A stretch of DNA of 64,000 nt from Alkalicoccus daliensis (GTDB lineage Bacteria > Bacillota > Bacilli > Bacillales > Salisediminibacteriaceae): positions 58,000 through 121,999 of the forward strand of contig NZ_FNIL01000004.1 of assembly GCF_900103955.1 (NCBI RefSeq), in the 5' to 3' direction. Position numbers and translations under genes: made by a program. Numbering within the stretch: position 1 is the stretch's first letter; each line of letters opens with the position of its first letter. Below, in pieces: positions 41,311-51,100 of this stretch. Below the pieces are notes generated by a model that had not been told where the DNA came from, did not search any database, and saw nothing but the letters and a program-made list of their open reading frames with translations.

Positions 41311-43581
41311 TTAAAGCTGTTTTTCTTTTAAAGCATTCCGTGCCTGCTCCGCAGCTGCCTGCATGTTTTTCAATGCTGCCACAGTTTCTTCCTCTGTGCG
41401 TGTTTTCAGTCCGCAGTCCGGGTTCACCCAGAATAATTTTGCAGGAAGCACCCCAAGAGACTTTGTAATGATTTCCTGCATTTCCTCTGCCTCGGGAATT
41501 CTTGGGCTGTGTATATCATATACGCCGAGCCCGATCCCTTTGTCATATACATTGTTCTCAAAAACTTCAATTAATTCCCCGTGGCTGCGAGAAGTTTCAA
41601 TGGAAATAACGTCAGCATCCATGGCACTGATGGAGTCGATAATATCATGAAATTCACTGTAGCACATATGTGTGTGAATCTGCGTTGTATCCTTCACCTT
41701 CTCTGCAGAGGCCCGGAAAGAGTTCACTGCCCAGTCAAGATAATAACAGTGATCTTCCTGCTTCAGCGGCAGTCCTTCTCTGAGGGCAGGTTCATCAATC
41801 TGGATCATTTCAATTCCTGCTTCCTCCAGTGCTTTCACTTCTTCCTGCAGTGCCTGCGCTATCTGAAAAGCGGTGGTCTGCTTTGGCACATCTGTACGTT
41901 CAAAGGACCAATTTAAAATCGTTACCGGTCCAGTAAGCATTCCTTTGACCGGTTTTTTCGTCAGCGTCTGGGCATATGCTGTTTCTTTTACAGTCATCGG
42001 TTCTGCAAACGTTACATCTGTGTAAATAATAGGCGGTTTTACGCATCTGGAACCGTAAGACTGTACCCATCCATTACGTGTCACTGCGAACCCGTCCAGC
42101 TTTTCTCCGAAAAATTCTACCATGTCGTTTCTTTCAAATTCTCCATGCACGAGCACGTCGAGTCCTATTTCTTCCTGAATCCGGACCCAGTCCGCTATTT
42201 TATCTTTTACCATTCTTTCATAATGCAGGGTGGAAAGAGAACCCTTTCGAAAAGCCGTTCTTGCCTGACGCATTTCCTGTGTCTGCGGAAAGCTGCCGAT
42301 CGTAGTAGTAGGGAGCAGTGGAAGTCTCCATTTTTTCTCCTGGACTGACTGCCTTTCACTGAATGGCACAGGACGCATCGCCATTCTCACTTCTTCATTT
42401 TTCTCCAGCTTTTGATATGTTTCCCGGAATTTTTTCAAACTGCTCTGATGATCTTCCCAGCTGCTATCTACGGTATTCGCATAATTATTTTTCAGCAGCT
42501 GCAGTTCCTCCAGCTTTTCTTCCGCAAATGCCAGCCCGCTCTTTAATTCGGCGGGAAGGTTGACCTCCTGCTTTAAAGAAACTGGAGAATGAAGCAGGCT
42601 GCAGCTCGACTGAATCCACACTTCTTCTGCTTCTGCAAAGCCTGGCTCAAGTTGCTGCAGCAAATGTTTCTGCGCTTCTAAATCTGTTTTCCAGACATTT
42701 CGTCCATCCACAACCCCAAGGGCAATGACCTTTCCTGCAGGAATTTGTTCCTGACGCAGCTGCTGCAGATTTCTTTCTTTTCCATGCACCAGATCAAGTC
42801 CAATCCCTTTTACCGGAAACTGCAGGAGTGTTTTTACATGGTCGACCGATTCAAAATACGTCTGCAGTAGTAAGGAGGCATCCGGTACAAGGTTTGCCAG
42901 ATTTTCATATGCCTGCTTTGCCAAGTGGAATTCTGCTTCAGTCTCTGCCTGTACCAGTGCCGGCTCATCTATTTGAATTACTGACGCTCCTGCTTCCGTC
43001 AGTTCGCTGATCACCTTTGCATAGAGAGACAACAAGATATCCAGGTACCGGGAAAATTCTGCTTCCGGAAAACCTTTGGATAGCTTTAGAAAAGTATACG
43101 GACCTACTAATACCGGCTTCCCCTCAATTCCCAGGCTTTCTTTCGCTTCCAGGTAATCAGCAAGCGGCTTGTTGTGAGCTACTTTCGGAACCCATCCTTC
43201 TTCTATTTCCGGCACGATATAATGATAATTTGTATTAAACCATTTCGTCATTTCACATGCCCCGGCACCCTTTGTTCCCCGCGCCATAGAAAAGTAGGTA
43301 TCCAGTGCGCTGCCTGGCTGTGAATCCGCAAAACGTGCCGGAATAATATCGAACATTACCGCCGTATCCAGCATATGGTCGTAATAGCTGAAGTCCCCTA
43401 CGGGAATGTAATCCAGCCCTGCTTTCTGCAATTGTTTCAACCTTTCAAGACGAATATCTTTCATTTCTTGTTCAAATTCCGCCTCCGTTTTTTCTCCTTT
43501 CCAGAAACTCTCTAGATTTCTTTTCCACTCGCGCTGTTCTCCAATCCTGGGATACCCTTGAATACTCGTTTTTATTTTCAT
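41311..43581 (-). CDS. metE: cobalamin-independent methionine synthase
   Basis: The 756-residue enzyme transfers the methyl group of 5-methyltetrahydrofolate-triglutamate to homocysteine. It has the duplicated two-barrel architecture. Zinc ligands are visible in the C-terminal half: His/Cys in THMCYSEF and the late Cys in NPDCGLKTR. The N-terminal substrate segment GYPRIGEQREWKRNLE is also present. Full length for the family. The start has AGGAGG upstream. The leader carries a cobalamin riboswitch and terminator, so expression should fall when B12 allows the B12-dependent MetH to work. Confidence 0.97.
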   Translation of the reverse strand: MKIKTSIQGYPRIGEQREWKRNLESFWKGEKTEAEFEQEMKDIRLERLKQLQKAGLDYIPVGDFSYYDHMLDTAVMFDIIPARFADSQPGSALDTYFSMARGTKGAGACEMTKWFNTNYHYIVPEIEEGWVPKVAHNKPLADYLEAKESLGIEGKPVLVGPYTFLKLSKGFPEAEFSRYLDILLSLYAKVISELTEAGASVIQIDEPALVQAETEAEFHLAKQAYENLANLVPDASLLLQTYFESVDHVKTLLQFPVKGIGLDLVHGKERNLQQLRQEQIPAGKVIALGVVDGRNVWKTDLEAQKHLLQQLEPGFAEAEEVWIQSSCSLLHSPVSLKQEVNLPAELKSGLAFAEEKLEELQLLKNNYANTVDSSWEDHQSSLKKFRETYQKLEKNEEVRMAMRPVPFSERQSVQEKKWRLPLLPTTTIGSFPQTQEMRQARTAFRKGSLSTLHYERMVKDKIADWVRIQEEIGLDVLVHGEFERNDMVEFFGEKLDGFAVTRNGWVQSYGSRCVKPPIIYTDVTFAEPMTVKETAYAQTLTKKPVKGMLTGPVTILNWSFERTDVPKQTTAFQIAQALQEEVKALEEAGIEMIQIDEPALREGLPLKQEDHCYYLDWAVNSFRASAEKVKDTTQIHTHMCYSEFHDIIDSISAMDADVISIETSRSHGELIEVFENNVYDKGIGLGVYDIHSPRIPEAEEMQEIITKSLGVLPAKLFWVNPDCGLKTRTEEETVAALKNMQAAAEQARNALKEKQL

Positions 43582-43658
43582 CCTTATACCTCCTGTTTTT
43601 TAAAGTACATACTTTCATATTTCCTAAAGCTCTTCCGTGGTCTTTGAAAAAATAAAAA

Positions 43659-43693
43659 AGGTATTTCCCTTTTACATAAAAGAGAAATACCTT
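43659..43693 (-). terminator. riboswitch expression-platform terminator
   Basis: AAGGTATTTC pairs with GAAATACCTT, followed on the minus strand by TTTTTTATTTTTT. It lies between the cobalamin aptamer and metE and should form when the ligand is bound. Confidence 0.8.
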
Positions 43694-43796
43694 ATGTCAC
43701 CAGCACAAACGAAGCGTGATGACGTTAATAAACGAAAAATCACGCGCGGCAAACGATATTCCACCCCCTATGACCCGTAGGTTAATGGTAATAAAA

Positions 43797-43955
43797 AACA
43801 GGCAGGTCTCCTGACTCGAAGATATCCATATTTACTCCTTCCCAAGCTGCGCTCAGTGGATATGTAAATATTAACTTCTTACAGTGGCGGGACCGTTCCG
43901 GACTTACACCGGATTCCCTTTTAAGAAATGAACGAGCAAAAGTTCATTTCACCTG
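43797..43955 (-). promoter_or_regulatory. cobalamin riboswitch controlling metE
   Basis: The minus strand shows the conserved core GGGAATCCGGTGTAAGTCCG, then GGTCCCGCCACTG, and the B12 box GAGTCAGGAGACCTGCC. Together they define the adenosylcobalamin aptamer. The region 43700-43796 can form alternative stems (GTGAT/ATCAC) and probably supplies the antiterminator. The neighbouring stretch 43956-44250 holds the divergent BCCT promoter region, in which nothing specific was resolved. Confidence 0.95.
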
Positions 43956-44250
43956 AATTTTGTAATTATTAAGTTGTATGCATCTTAGCTTGAAAACATA
44001 AAATTGTCAATCTTATTTCCGATAATTCTTATCAGATTACATCAATTTATGAAGTATTATTGATTTTATCTAATAGAGGCTTACTTCCTTCAGAAAAATT
44101 TCTTCAACGAATAAAGCGGCATTATCATAAACATGCTTCTATTAATAGATGGATGTTTTATTTATATATGGCAGGGTATCCCCCATATGAGTGAATAGTG
44201 AATTCTCTTCCTTAATATAGGAAAACAATTTTATATAGGTGGTGTTTTTT

Positions 44251-45801
44251 ATGGGCGATAATAAAGATAAACAGGGGAAACTCATCGATTATGCTATTTT
44301 TCTTCCCTCTTTATTAATTATTATTGCTATTAGTATACCTCTGGCTCTCTATGAAGCTGCGGCGATGGAGACTTTAAATTTCGTATTTGATACGATTGTA
44401 GAAGTATTCAGCTGGGGGTATATCTGGTATGCAATTATTCTTTTAGGCTTCGGTCTCTATCTTTCTTTTTCCAAATACGGCAAAGTAGTACTTGGAAATC
44501 CTGCAGAAAAACCAAGATTCACTTTATTTCAGTATTCATCCATACTTATTGCCATGGGGCTTGGTTCTACAATTATGCGTACTGGAATGATTTCCTGGGC
44601 GGATGTTGCGGTAGATCCTCCATTTGGCATGGAGCCAGGTTCTACCGAGGCACTTTTAATGGGAAACGCCTACAGTATGTTCCTTTGGAGCTTCCAGGTG
44701 TTTGCAATCTTCGTCATGGCCGCGCCGGCAATGGCCTACATTTTACATGTAAGAAAGCGCCCGCTGATGCGGATTTCCGAAGCCTGCCGCGTGATATTCG
44801 GCGATCGGTTCACGGATGGATTCGGCGGAAAAGTACTTGATATCATATTCCTGATCAGCATTCTTTCCGGAGCCGCAGTAACACTCGGTCTCGGTGCTCC
44901 AATTGTCACTTACAACCTGGCACATTTATTTAATACGGAAGTAACCTTCACCTTAACGTTAGGTGTTACACTCGTATGGGTAATTATGTTTTCTGCAAGT
45001 GCCTATGTAGGTATTGACCGCGGTATAAAACGGCTGAGTACGTTTAATATGTACCTCGCAGGTTTATTTGCACTCTTTGTAATGATCGCAGGACCAGGGG
45101 TATTCATACTCGATTACTTCACTGACAGTCTGCGCGTGCTGCTCACAAACTATGTTGGCATTTCACTTTATACAGATTCTCTTACTTTCGGTGAAGCTAC
45201 CTTTATGCAGAGTAATACGGTATTCTGGTTTGCCTACAGTGCTACCTGGGCGATGCTTCACAGTATTTTCGCAGCAAAAATTTCGCAGGGGCGCACGATA
45301 AAGGAAATGATTCTTACCTATCTGTTAGCTCCGACACTGCTTTCCTGGCTTGCGACAGGTGTTTTAGGAGGGCTTGCCGTACACCGTCACCTTACAGACC
45401 AGGTGCCGGTACTTGATATTATTGAAAATGAAGGCGGCATGGCCGCTATTCCAGCCATTCTTTCTTCCTTGCCTTTTGGAGAAATGGCCTTAATCATCTT
45501 TGTGATTGTTTCTTTAATTTTCTTAACGACAACGCTTGATTCTACTACGTATACAATTTCTGCATATACAAGCACACGTGATATGAGTAAAAATGAACCT
45601 TCCCGTAAGCTACGCATTCTTATCGCGATGATTATCGCTGCGGTCGCTCTTGTCTTAATGAGAATTGGAGGACTTGGTCCGCTGGAAGTTGTATCCGGCC
45701 TCATGGGACTTCCAATTATCGTTATTCAGTTCCTGACGATATACGCAGCAATTAAAATGATGAATCAGGATAGAGCATGGGTAAATAACGTGAGGAACTA
45801 A
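44251..45801 (+). CDS. divergent BCCT-family transporter
   Basis: The 516-residue protein has the 12-helix BCCT fold (betaine/carnitine/choline family) with recognisable segments LGFGLYLSFSKYGK, LGLGAPIVTY and SQGRTIKEMI. Usual substrate-site residues are changed. The family's Gly-rich motif followed by a Trp-x-x-x-Glu-Pro segment reads IAMGLGSTIMRTGMISWADV. The Trp-rich motif of helix 8 reads FWFAYSATWAML instead of FYWAWWxxW. The substrate may therefore not be glycine betaine. The N- and C-termini are short, lacking a long osmosensing tail. ATG 44251 follows AGGTGG. It is monocistronic, divergent from metE. Confidence 0.85.
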   Translation: MGDNKDKQGKLIDYAIFLPSLLIIIAISIPLALYEAAAMETLNFVFDTIVEVFSWGYIWYAIILLGFGLYLSFSKYGKVVLGNPAEKPRFTLFQYSSILIAMGLGSTIMRTGMISWADVAVDPPFGMEPGSTEALLMGNAYSMFLWSFQVFAIFVMAAPAMAYILHVRKRPLMRISEACRVIFGDRFTDGFGGKVLDIIFLISILSGAAVTLGLGAPIVTYNLAHLFNTEVTFTLTLGVTLVWVIMFSASAYVGIDRGIKRLSTFNMYLAGLFALFVMIAGPGVFILDYFTDSLRVLLTNYVGISLYTDSLTFGEATFMQSNTVFWFAYSATWAMLHSIFAAKISQGRTIKEMILTYLLAPTLLSWLATGVLGGLAVHRHLTDQVPVLDIIENEGGMAAIPAILSSLPFGEMALIIFVIVSLIFLTTTLDSTTYTISAYTSTRDMSKNEPSRKLRILIAMIIAAVALVLMRIGGLGPLEVVSGLMGLPIIVIQFLTIYAAIKMMNQDRAWVNNVRN

Positions 45802-45815
45802 TTTCACAGTATCTG

Positions 45816-45858
45816 AAAAAAGGAGCTGAATCTGCTGCATGCAGTTCAGCTCCTTTTT
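45816..45858 (+). terminator. terminator of the BCCT gene
   Basis: A 14-bp stem AAAAAGGAGCTGAA / TTCAGCTCCTTTTT lies 15 bases after the stop. Confidence 0.9.
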
Positions 45859-45995
45859 CATTTTCTTTGGTCCAGCTGAAGAACTGTTTCTGCCTTGTTG
45901 ATCCATTCACTCTTTCTAAAAGAAAAAATATGTAAATACTGCCCCGGCACTTACGAGCACCCTGATCGGTTTCGTAGATATCATAGATCCCGCCT

Positions 45996-46463
45996 TTACA
46001 ATTCTTTTTCAAACATCAGCATATCCAGCGTGCGGATTCCGTTCTCATAGATTTCTCCTGAGTAGCCGCTGAAATAATTCTTTTTAACCGAAAACATTCT
46101 AAATCCCGCTTTTTGATAAAATGCAATGTTTTCCAGACTGGAATTTGCTGTCCCAACTATCATTCGCTGCAGTCCGCGCTTCTTAAACTGCTCCATACTT
46201 ACATGCAGAATACGCTTTCCAATGCCCTTTCCTCTATACGCCGGATCGAGCGCCATATTCCTGACTTCTGCCTCACCTTTTTCAGGAAAGGTAAAAAGAA
46301 TCACCCCTGCCGTTTTATTTTCATAAGAAATGGAAAACATTTCTCCATCAAACAAATAGCGGTGCACTTCATCTTCACTGCTGTCGGCCATCAGTAAATA
46401 AGGAAGCAGGAACTTCCTTTCGGAAGCAGGAACAGACATTAATCTCAGCTCGGAATATTTCAT
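45996..46463 (-). CDS. GNAT-family N-acetyltransferase
   Basis: The 155-residue protein has the acetyl-CoA-binding motif A (VRNMALDPAYRGKGIGKRIL) and motif B (NIAFYQKAGFRMF). Substrate is unknown. ATG 46463 is chosen for GGAGGA ten bases upstream; the frame opens at a TTG at 46496 inside the leader. It is not obviously linked to neighbours. Confidence 0.85.
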   Translation of the reverse strand: MKYSELRLMSVPASERKFLLPYLLMADSSEDEVHRYLFDGEMFSISYENKTAGVILFTFPEKGEAEVRNMALDPAYRGKGIGKRILHVSMEQFKKRGLQRMIVGTANSSLENIAFYQKAGFRMFSVKKNYFSGYSGEIYENGIRTLDMLMFEKEL

Positions 46464-46714
46464 TATGGATTCTTCCTCCTCAACCAATTTTTCCAATCAT
46501 CCAGCATACTGCCTTTAAGATGAATTTCGTTTTTAATCAGCAGAATTCAAAACTGTGCCTGCTCTGTGCTTTCGCTTCGGCATCTGGTTATGAATTCACA
46601 TTAATATCAGGCTTACCATTTGTCCAGTGCAGATTGGTTTCGCCTTGGACAACCTTGATTGAATTAGTGAAGTGGAAATTACTTTTCCTAATCACGCGGC
46701 GCAAAGCAGCATAG

Positions 46715-47095
46715 TCAGAAGCTCTTGCGTCTGCCGTCATTAAAAACAAGCATACGGATATGGTTTTCTACATTTTTACGCAGTACCCTTGGCATCATAT
46801 GATGATCAGAATGATATCCGCGGTAGCTGCAGCCATATTTTATTCCCTTCTTCGGATCCTCTGTACGGATCTCCCATATTTTCATCTCTGCCATCTTCAT
46901 TTGATTTCTTGTCTGGTGAAGGTGCTCTCCGTTTTTCCGCTCCAGCTCCGAAATCCACTCTTCATATATTTCCGGGTACTTGAATTTCGCTTTCGTTATT
47001 TTCTCCTTATCCCGCTCCAGTACCTGCTTTGCCCAGATTCCGTTAATGTATCCGTATAGAATTTCTTTTTCATAGTCAGTCATCAGGACATTCAT
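46715..47095 (-). CDS. hypothetical protein with charged helical N-terminus
   Basis: This roughly 126-residue protein is of no recognised family. It is basic and hydrophilic, with Lys/Glu helices (ERDKEKITKAKFKYPEIYEEW) and a His/Tyr/Arg-rich C-terminal region (YRGYHSDHHMMPRV). No signal peptide or membrane segment. The start is ambiguous: ATG 47095 has GGAAGGTG upstream, and GTG 47104 lies within that site. Typical ribosome site and compositional match to neighbours support it as a gene. Confidence 0.55.
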   Translation of the reverse strand: MNVLMTDYEKEILYGYINGIWAKQVLERDKEKITKAKFKYPEIYEEWISELERKNGEHLHQTRNQMKMAEMKIWEIRTEDPKKGIKYGCSYRGYHSDHHMMPRVLRKNVENHIRMLVFNDGRRKSF

Positions 47096-47294
47096 TGTAC
47101 TCACCTTCCGTAATGGGAATGTATGTTCTCATTAAAACATGCGAGCAGGCTTTCTGACAATATAATTTTTCTTTTTACTGATTGACGCGATACGGGGAAC
47201 CTTCTTTAAGTGTGGAATGTAAAATTGATGATGCCGTTACCTTAACAGGGTGAGAGAAGCACCGCCTGCATTAAAGTCCGTAGAATAAACCGAA

Positions 47295-47955
47295 TTCATT
47301 CTCATGTAACAGTGCTTAACTTTCGGAGAGGCTTGCCCAAGGGCTTGTTCTCGACTAATTTTGACGGAAAGAACGTCCGCCAAAATGGATTCTCCAACTG
47401 CGCTAGTCCTTTGGGCGTCCTCTCCTTCGTTACACAGCAGTATTAATTTTCATACTTTATGGTGCAAAAATTTTGCATGAGTGTCTCTGTTAATGCTCAC
47501 TGTTGATAAGAGAAAACTTCGCGACAACTCGGCAGGCTTGCTGTGGACGAGGTCCTCCGCTTTCTCGCTGCGCTGCGGGATCTTTCCAGCTCGCTCTTCC
47601 TAAAGCGGTGTGCACTTTCACCGCGCACTGGCGCAGCCGACCAAATGATCTTAAAGTCATCTTCACGCTCTTTGTGAAGATGACTGCTGGTCGAGCGGAG
47701 CAATGCTCACTCTCTACACAGGCGTCCGCCGGTTTTGCGCTTCGTTCTTCTCTTTGCGAAACAAGAGAAAGAAATTGTTTTTTTTACAAGCTTTTCTATC
47801 CATAAAACGAAGACAAAGCGATTTTCAAGACGCCTGCGGAAAAAGAAAGCGTGAAGATCATCCCGGACAAAAGGGAGGGATAGCTGAAGGATTTCTCCGC
47901 GGCAAGCGCAGAAAAAGGAGCCGCAGTCGTACTTTTCTTATATCAACATCAGAGC
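47295..47955 (+). repeat. composite A-B repeat with the longest module B (A4-B3)
   Basis: Module A (short form; right core end CAGCAGTATTA at 47435-47445, left arm diverged) leads through GTGCAAAAATTTTGCATGAG into module B (47484-47955, about 470 bases). B3 contains both internal blocks that appear separately in other copies: the hairpin-rich left block shared with 32.9 kb and the right block shared, inverted, with 25.4 and 54.0 kb. The left terminal repeat CTCTGTTAATGCTCACTGTTGATA is well kept; the right end is shortened (TATCAACATCAGAGC). Short ORFs here are not coding. Confidence 0.8.
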
Positions 47956-48080
47956 TAATTTATAAAAAGCAATTACTCTCCAACCAATATACTTTACTAA
48001 TTTTCCAATGCCGGTATTTTGATTAATTCATCGTTTCAACTGCATTAACTCTCAAATCATCCACCCCTCTCCTCTCACGC

Positions 48081-48110
48081 AAAAAAAGCCGGAAGCATCT
48101 GCTCCCGGCT
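48081..48110 (-). terminator. terminator of the RND pump gene
   Basis: On the minus strand AGCCGG-GAGC pairs with GCT-TCCGGCT, followed by TTTTTTT. Confidence 0.85.
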
Positions 48111-48120
48111 CTGTGACAGC

Positions 48121-51100
48121 TTATTCTTTTTTATCCTCATCTTTATTGGACTTTTTAGATCTTTCAAGCAGTCCTTCGAGAATTTTTACCATTTCATCTT
48201 TCGTAAATTCTTCCTCGTCTGATCTGCGGAATGCTGCATCATCTCTTTTGTCCGCATCTTCCGTCTCGATCTTTACAGGAAGATTCGTATCATCTGTCGA
48301 TTCATCGAGACTTTTCTGTTCCTCGTGCGTTTCTCTTCCTATCGGAAGGTCCCGCTGATAAATCACCTGGCCGTCCGGCGTCATATATTTCTTATTCATA
48401 TTTCTCGTTGTTTTATCAAAAAAGCTGTAGATAACCGGAATGACGAACAGTGTAAGAAGCGTACTGCTGATCAGGCCGCCGATAATTACAATCCCCATCG
48501 GCTGAATAATCTCTGCGCCTTCACCGATACCGATCGCAAGCGGTACTACCCCCAGAATTGTGGTAAGCGCCGTAATAATAATCGGCCGTGTACGGTCTTT
48601 TACACTCATGACAATCGCATCTGCCGTCGGATAGCCCTTTTCTTTCTGCTGATTAATATAATCCACCAGCACGATGGCATTGTTTACGACAATACCTGCC
48701 AGCACGATTACCCCGATAATTGCCATTACGCTGATCGGGCTCTGTGTCACAGTAAGTGCGAGCATTACCCCGATAATAAACAGCGGTACTGTAAACATAA
48801 TAATAAACGGATACTTAAATGACTCAAACTGCGCTACCATTACAAGATATATGAAGGCAAGTCCAAGCATGAAGGCAAGAAATACATCGTCTATTACGTC
48901 ATCAAGCATCGCCTGATCGCCGCCGACAGAATACTCTGCTTCGTCTGCAAGGTCAATATCTTCAATCACATCATCTGTAACGCTTGCTGCTTCACTTAAA
49001 TCGCTGTCAGAGTCGTAAAGCACAGTGAAATCAATACTCGTCACCATATCGGCCCGGTTTATCGCCGCCGGCGCCTGTCCTTCTTCGACTTCTGCTACTT
49101 CGGAAAGCGCAACATATTCTCCCTCTGGAACAGGAATTGTAATTGCTTCAAAGTTTTCCACACTGCCGAGCACATCCAGCGGATAGCGGACGTTTACGTT
49201 ATATGTTTCATTATCCTCGGTCTGCAGCGTTGTTGCCATTGTGCCGGAAGTTGCCGCATTTACAGAGCTTGCAATCTGTGCCGGTGCGAGTCCCAGCTCC
49301 TGCGCTGCTTCCCGGTCAATAGTAAATTGAATTTCCGGCGCAGTCTCTTCCTCGGATGTTGTAACACTGCGGATAATATCCTCTTCCTCCAGTGCTTCTA
49401 CAATTTCATCTGCTGTGTCAGTTAAGCGGTCCGTATCTGGATCAAGGATGGAGAAAGTATGGGTATTCGGATCACCCCCAAATCCTGCCTGGGAAAACGC
49501 CTGGACTTCAATGTCTGCTTCTTCATCCAGACCTTCGATGTCTCCGTCAATTTCATCAATAAATTCGAAGGTTCCTGTATCTCTATCCCCCGGGTCCACC
49601 AGGGTAACCATAATTTCTGCAGTATGACTCTGGGAAGTAAATCCGCCCTGCTGCATGGTGGAACCGATCGTGCTCAGGTAGCTCTCTATCTCGTCATATT
49701 CCTCCAGTTCATCTTCAATCAGCTGAATTGTTTCTTCTGTCCGGTTTAAAATTGTTCCTTGTTCATGTTCCACCGAAATCAGAAATGCTCCTTCATCTGA
49801 ATCTGGAATAAATTCTACTCCCGTCGTTGATAACCCGAAGGCTCCAACAACCAGGGTGAGCAGTGTAATTATCAGGACAACCGCTCTTCTTCTCAGTGTC
49901 CAGCGGGAGGCGCTTTCGATTCCCCGCATAAACCGGGAGTTCTTTCTTTTTTCTTCTACATCTTCATCCGGTGCTGTAAGTATTCTGCTCGCAATCATCG
50001 GCACTATGGTCACTGCGATGAATAAAGAAGAGAATAAACTAAACGCAACTGTAATAGAAAGCGGTGCGAAAATATCTCCGACAAATCCGGTAATGAAAAC
50101 TACCGGCAGGAAGATAGACGCTGTCGTCAGTGTAGAAGCAGTAATTGCTCCTGCCACTTCTTTTGTTCCTTCCGCTGCTGCCTGTCTTGGTGACTTCTTC
50201 ATGGATAAGTGCCGGTAAATATTTTCTACCACTACAATCGAATTATCGACAAGCATCCCGATACCGAGCGCCAGTCCACCGAGCGTCATCAGGTTTAAGG
50301 TAATATTGGTGAAAAAGAATAACGCAAAAGTAGTAATAATAGAAAACGGAATTGCGATTCCGATAATTAATGGTGTTTTTAAGTTGCGAAGGAAGGCAAA
50401 CAGCACAACCATCGCTAAAATCCCCCCGCTGATCAGCGCGACTACTACACTGCTGACAGCCTGGTTAATCACGTCTCCTTCATCATATAAAATAGACGCT
50501 TCCAGATGAGCATATTGATCTTCTTCCAGCAGTTCTTCCAGCTCCTCGTTAAAATCATTGGAAGCCTGCGTGGTGTCCGCTTCTGAAGTCAGCATCACGT
50601 CCAGCTGAATAGAACTTTCCTGATTAATACGCGTGATTACTTCTTCCTCTTCTGTTTGCAGAGAAATATCCGCTACATCTGAAATTAAAATTTCATCGCC
50701 CGTTTCCGGATCCAGTGTAACAACAAGTTCTTCTATCTCTTCCGGTGAATTCAGTTCACTGACAAGACGGGTGGAGATAGATTCTTCCTCTTCCTCATCA
50801 GTAATGATTCCTCCCGGTACGACGATATCATTCGCCTGAATGGTTTCCACAATATTATCCTGTGTTAAACCGGCAGCTTCCATTTCTTCCTGATCCACAA
50901 CAATTTCATATTGTTCTGTGAGCGTTCCTGACTCTGAAATGCTTGCAATACCCTCGATGCGGGAAAGCTCTCTCTGCAATTCAGCCACGTCTTCCTGAAA
51001 CTCGGTGACACTTTCATCGTCTGAGGAAACAGCCAGCTGAATGCTTGGAAACATGGAAGGGTCAAACTGCAGAAATGCAGGGTTTCCGGCGCCATCCGGC

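Noticed and set aside
41196-41468. 90-residue plus-strand ORF near the metE terminator
   Set aside because: It has no ribosome site and reads through the terminator hairpin into antisense metE sequence.
47497-47805. Short ORFs on both strands inside module B
   Set aside because: They resemble frames in other B copies only because the DNA is repeated. Changes between copies fall at all codon positions, ribosome sites are lacking, and the sequence is better explained by hairpins.
48325-48822. 165-residue plus-strand ORF
   Set aside because: It lies wholly antisense to the RND transporter gene, without a ribosome site, and has no recognisable domain.
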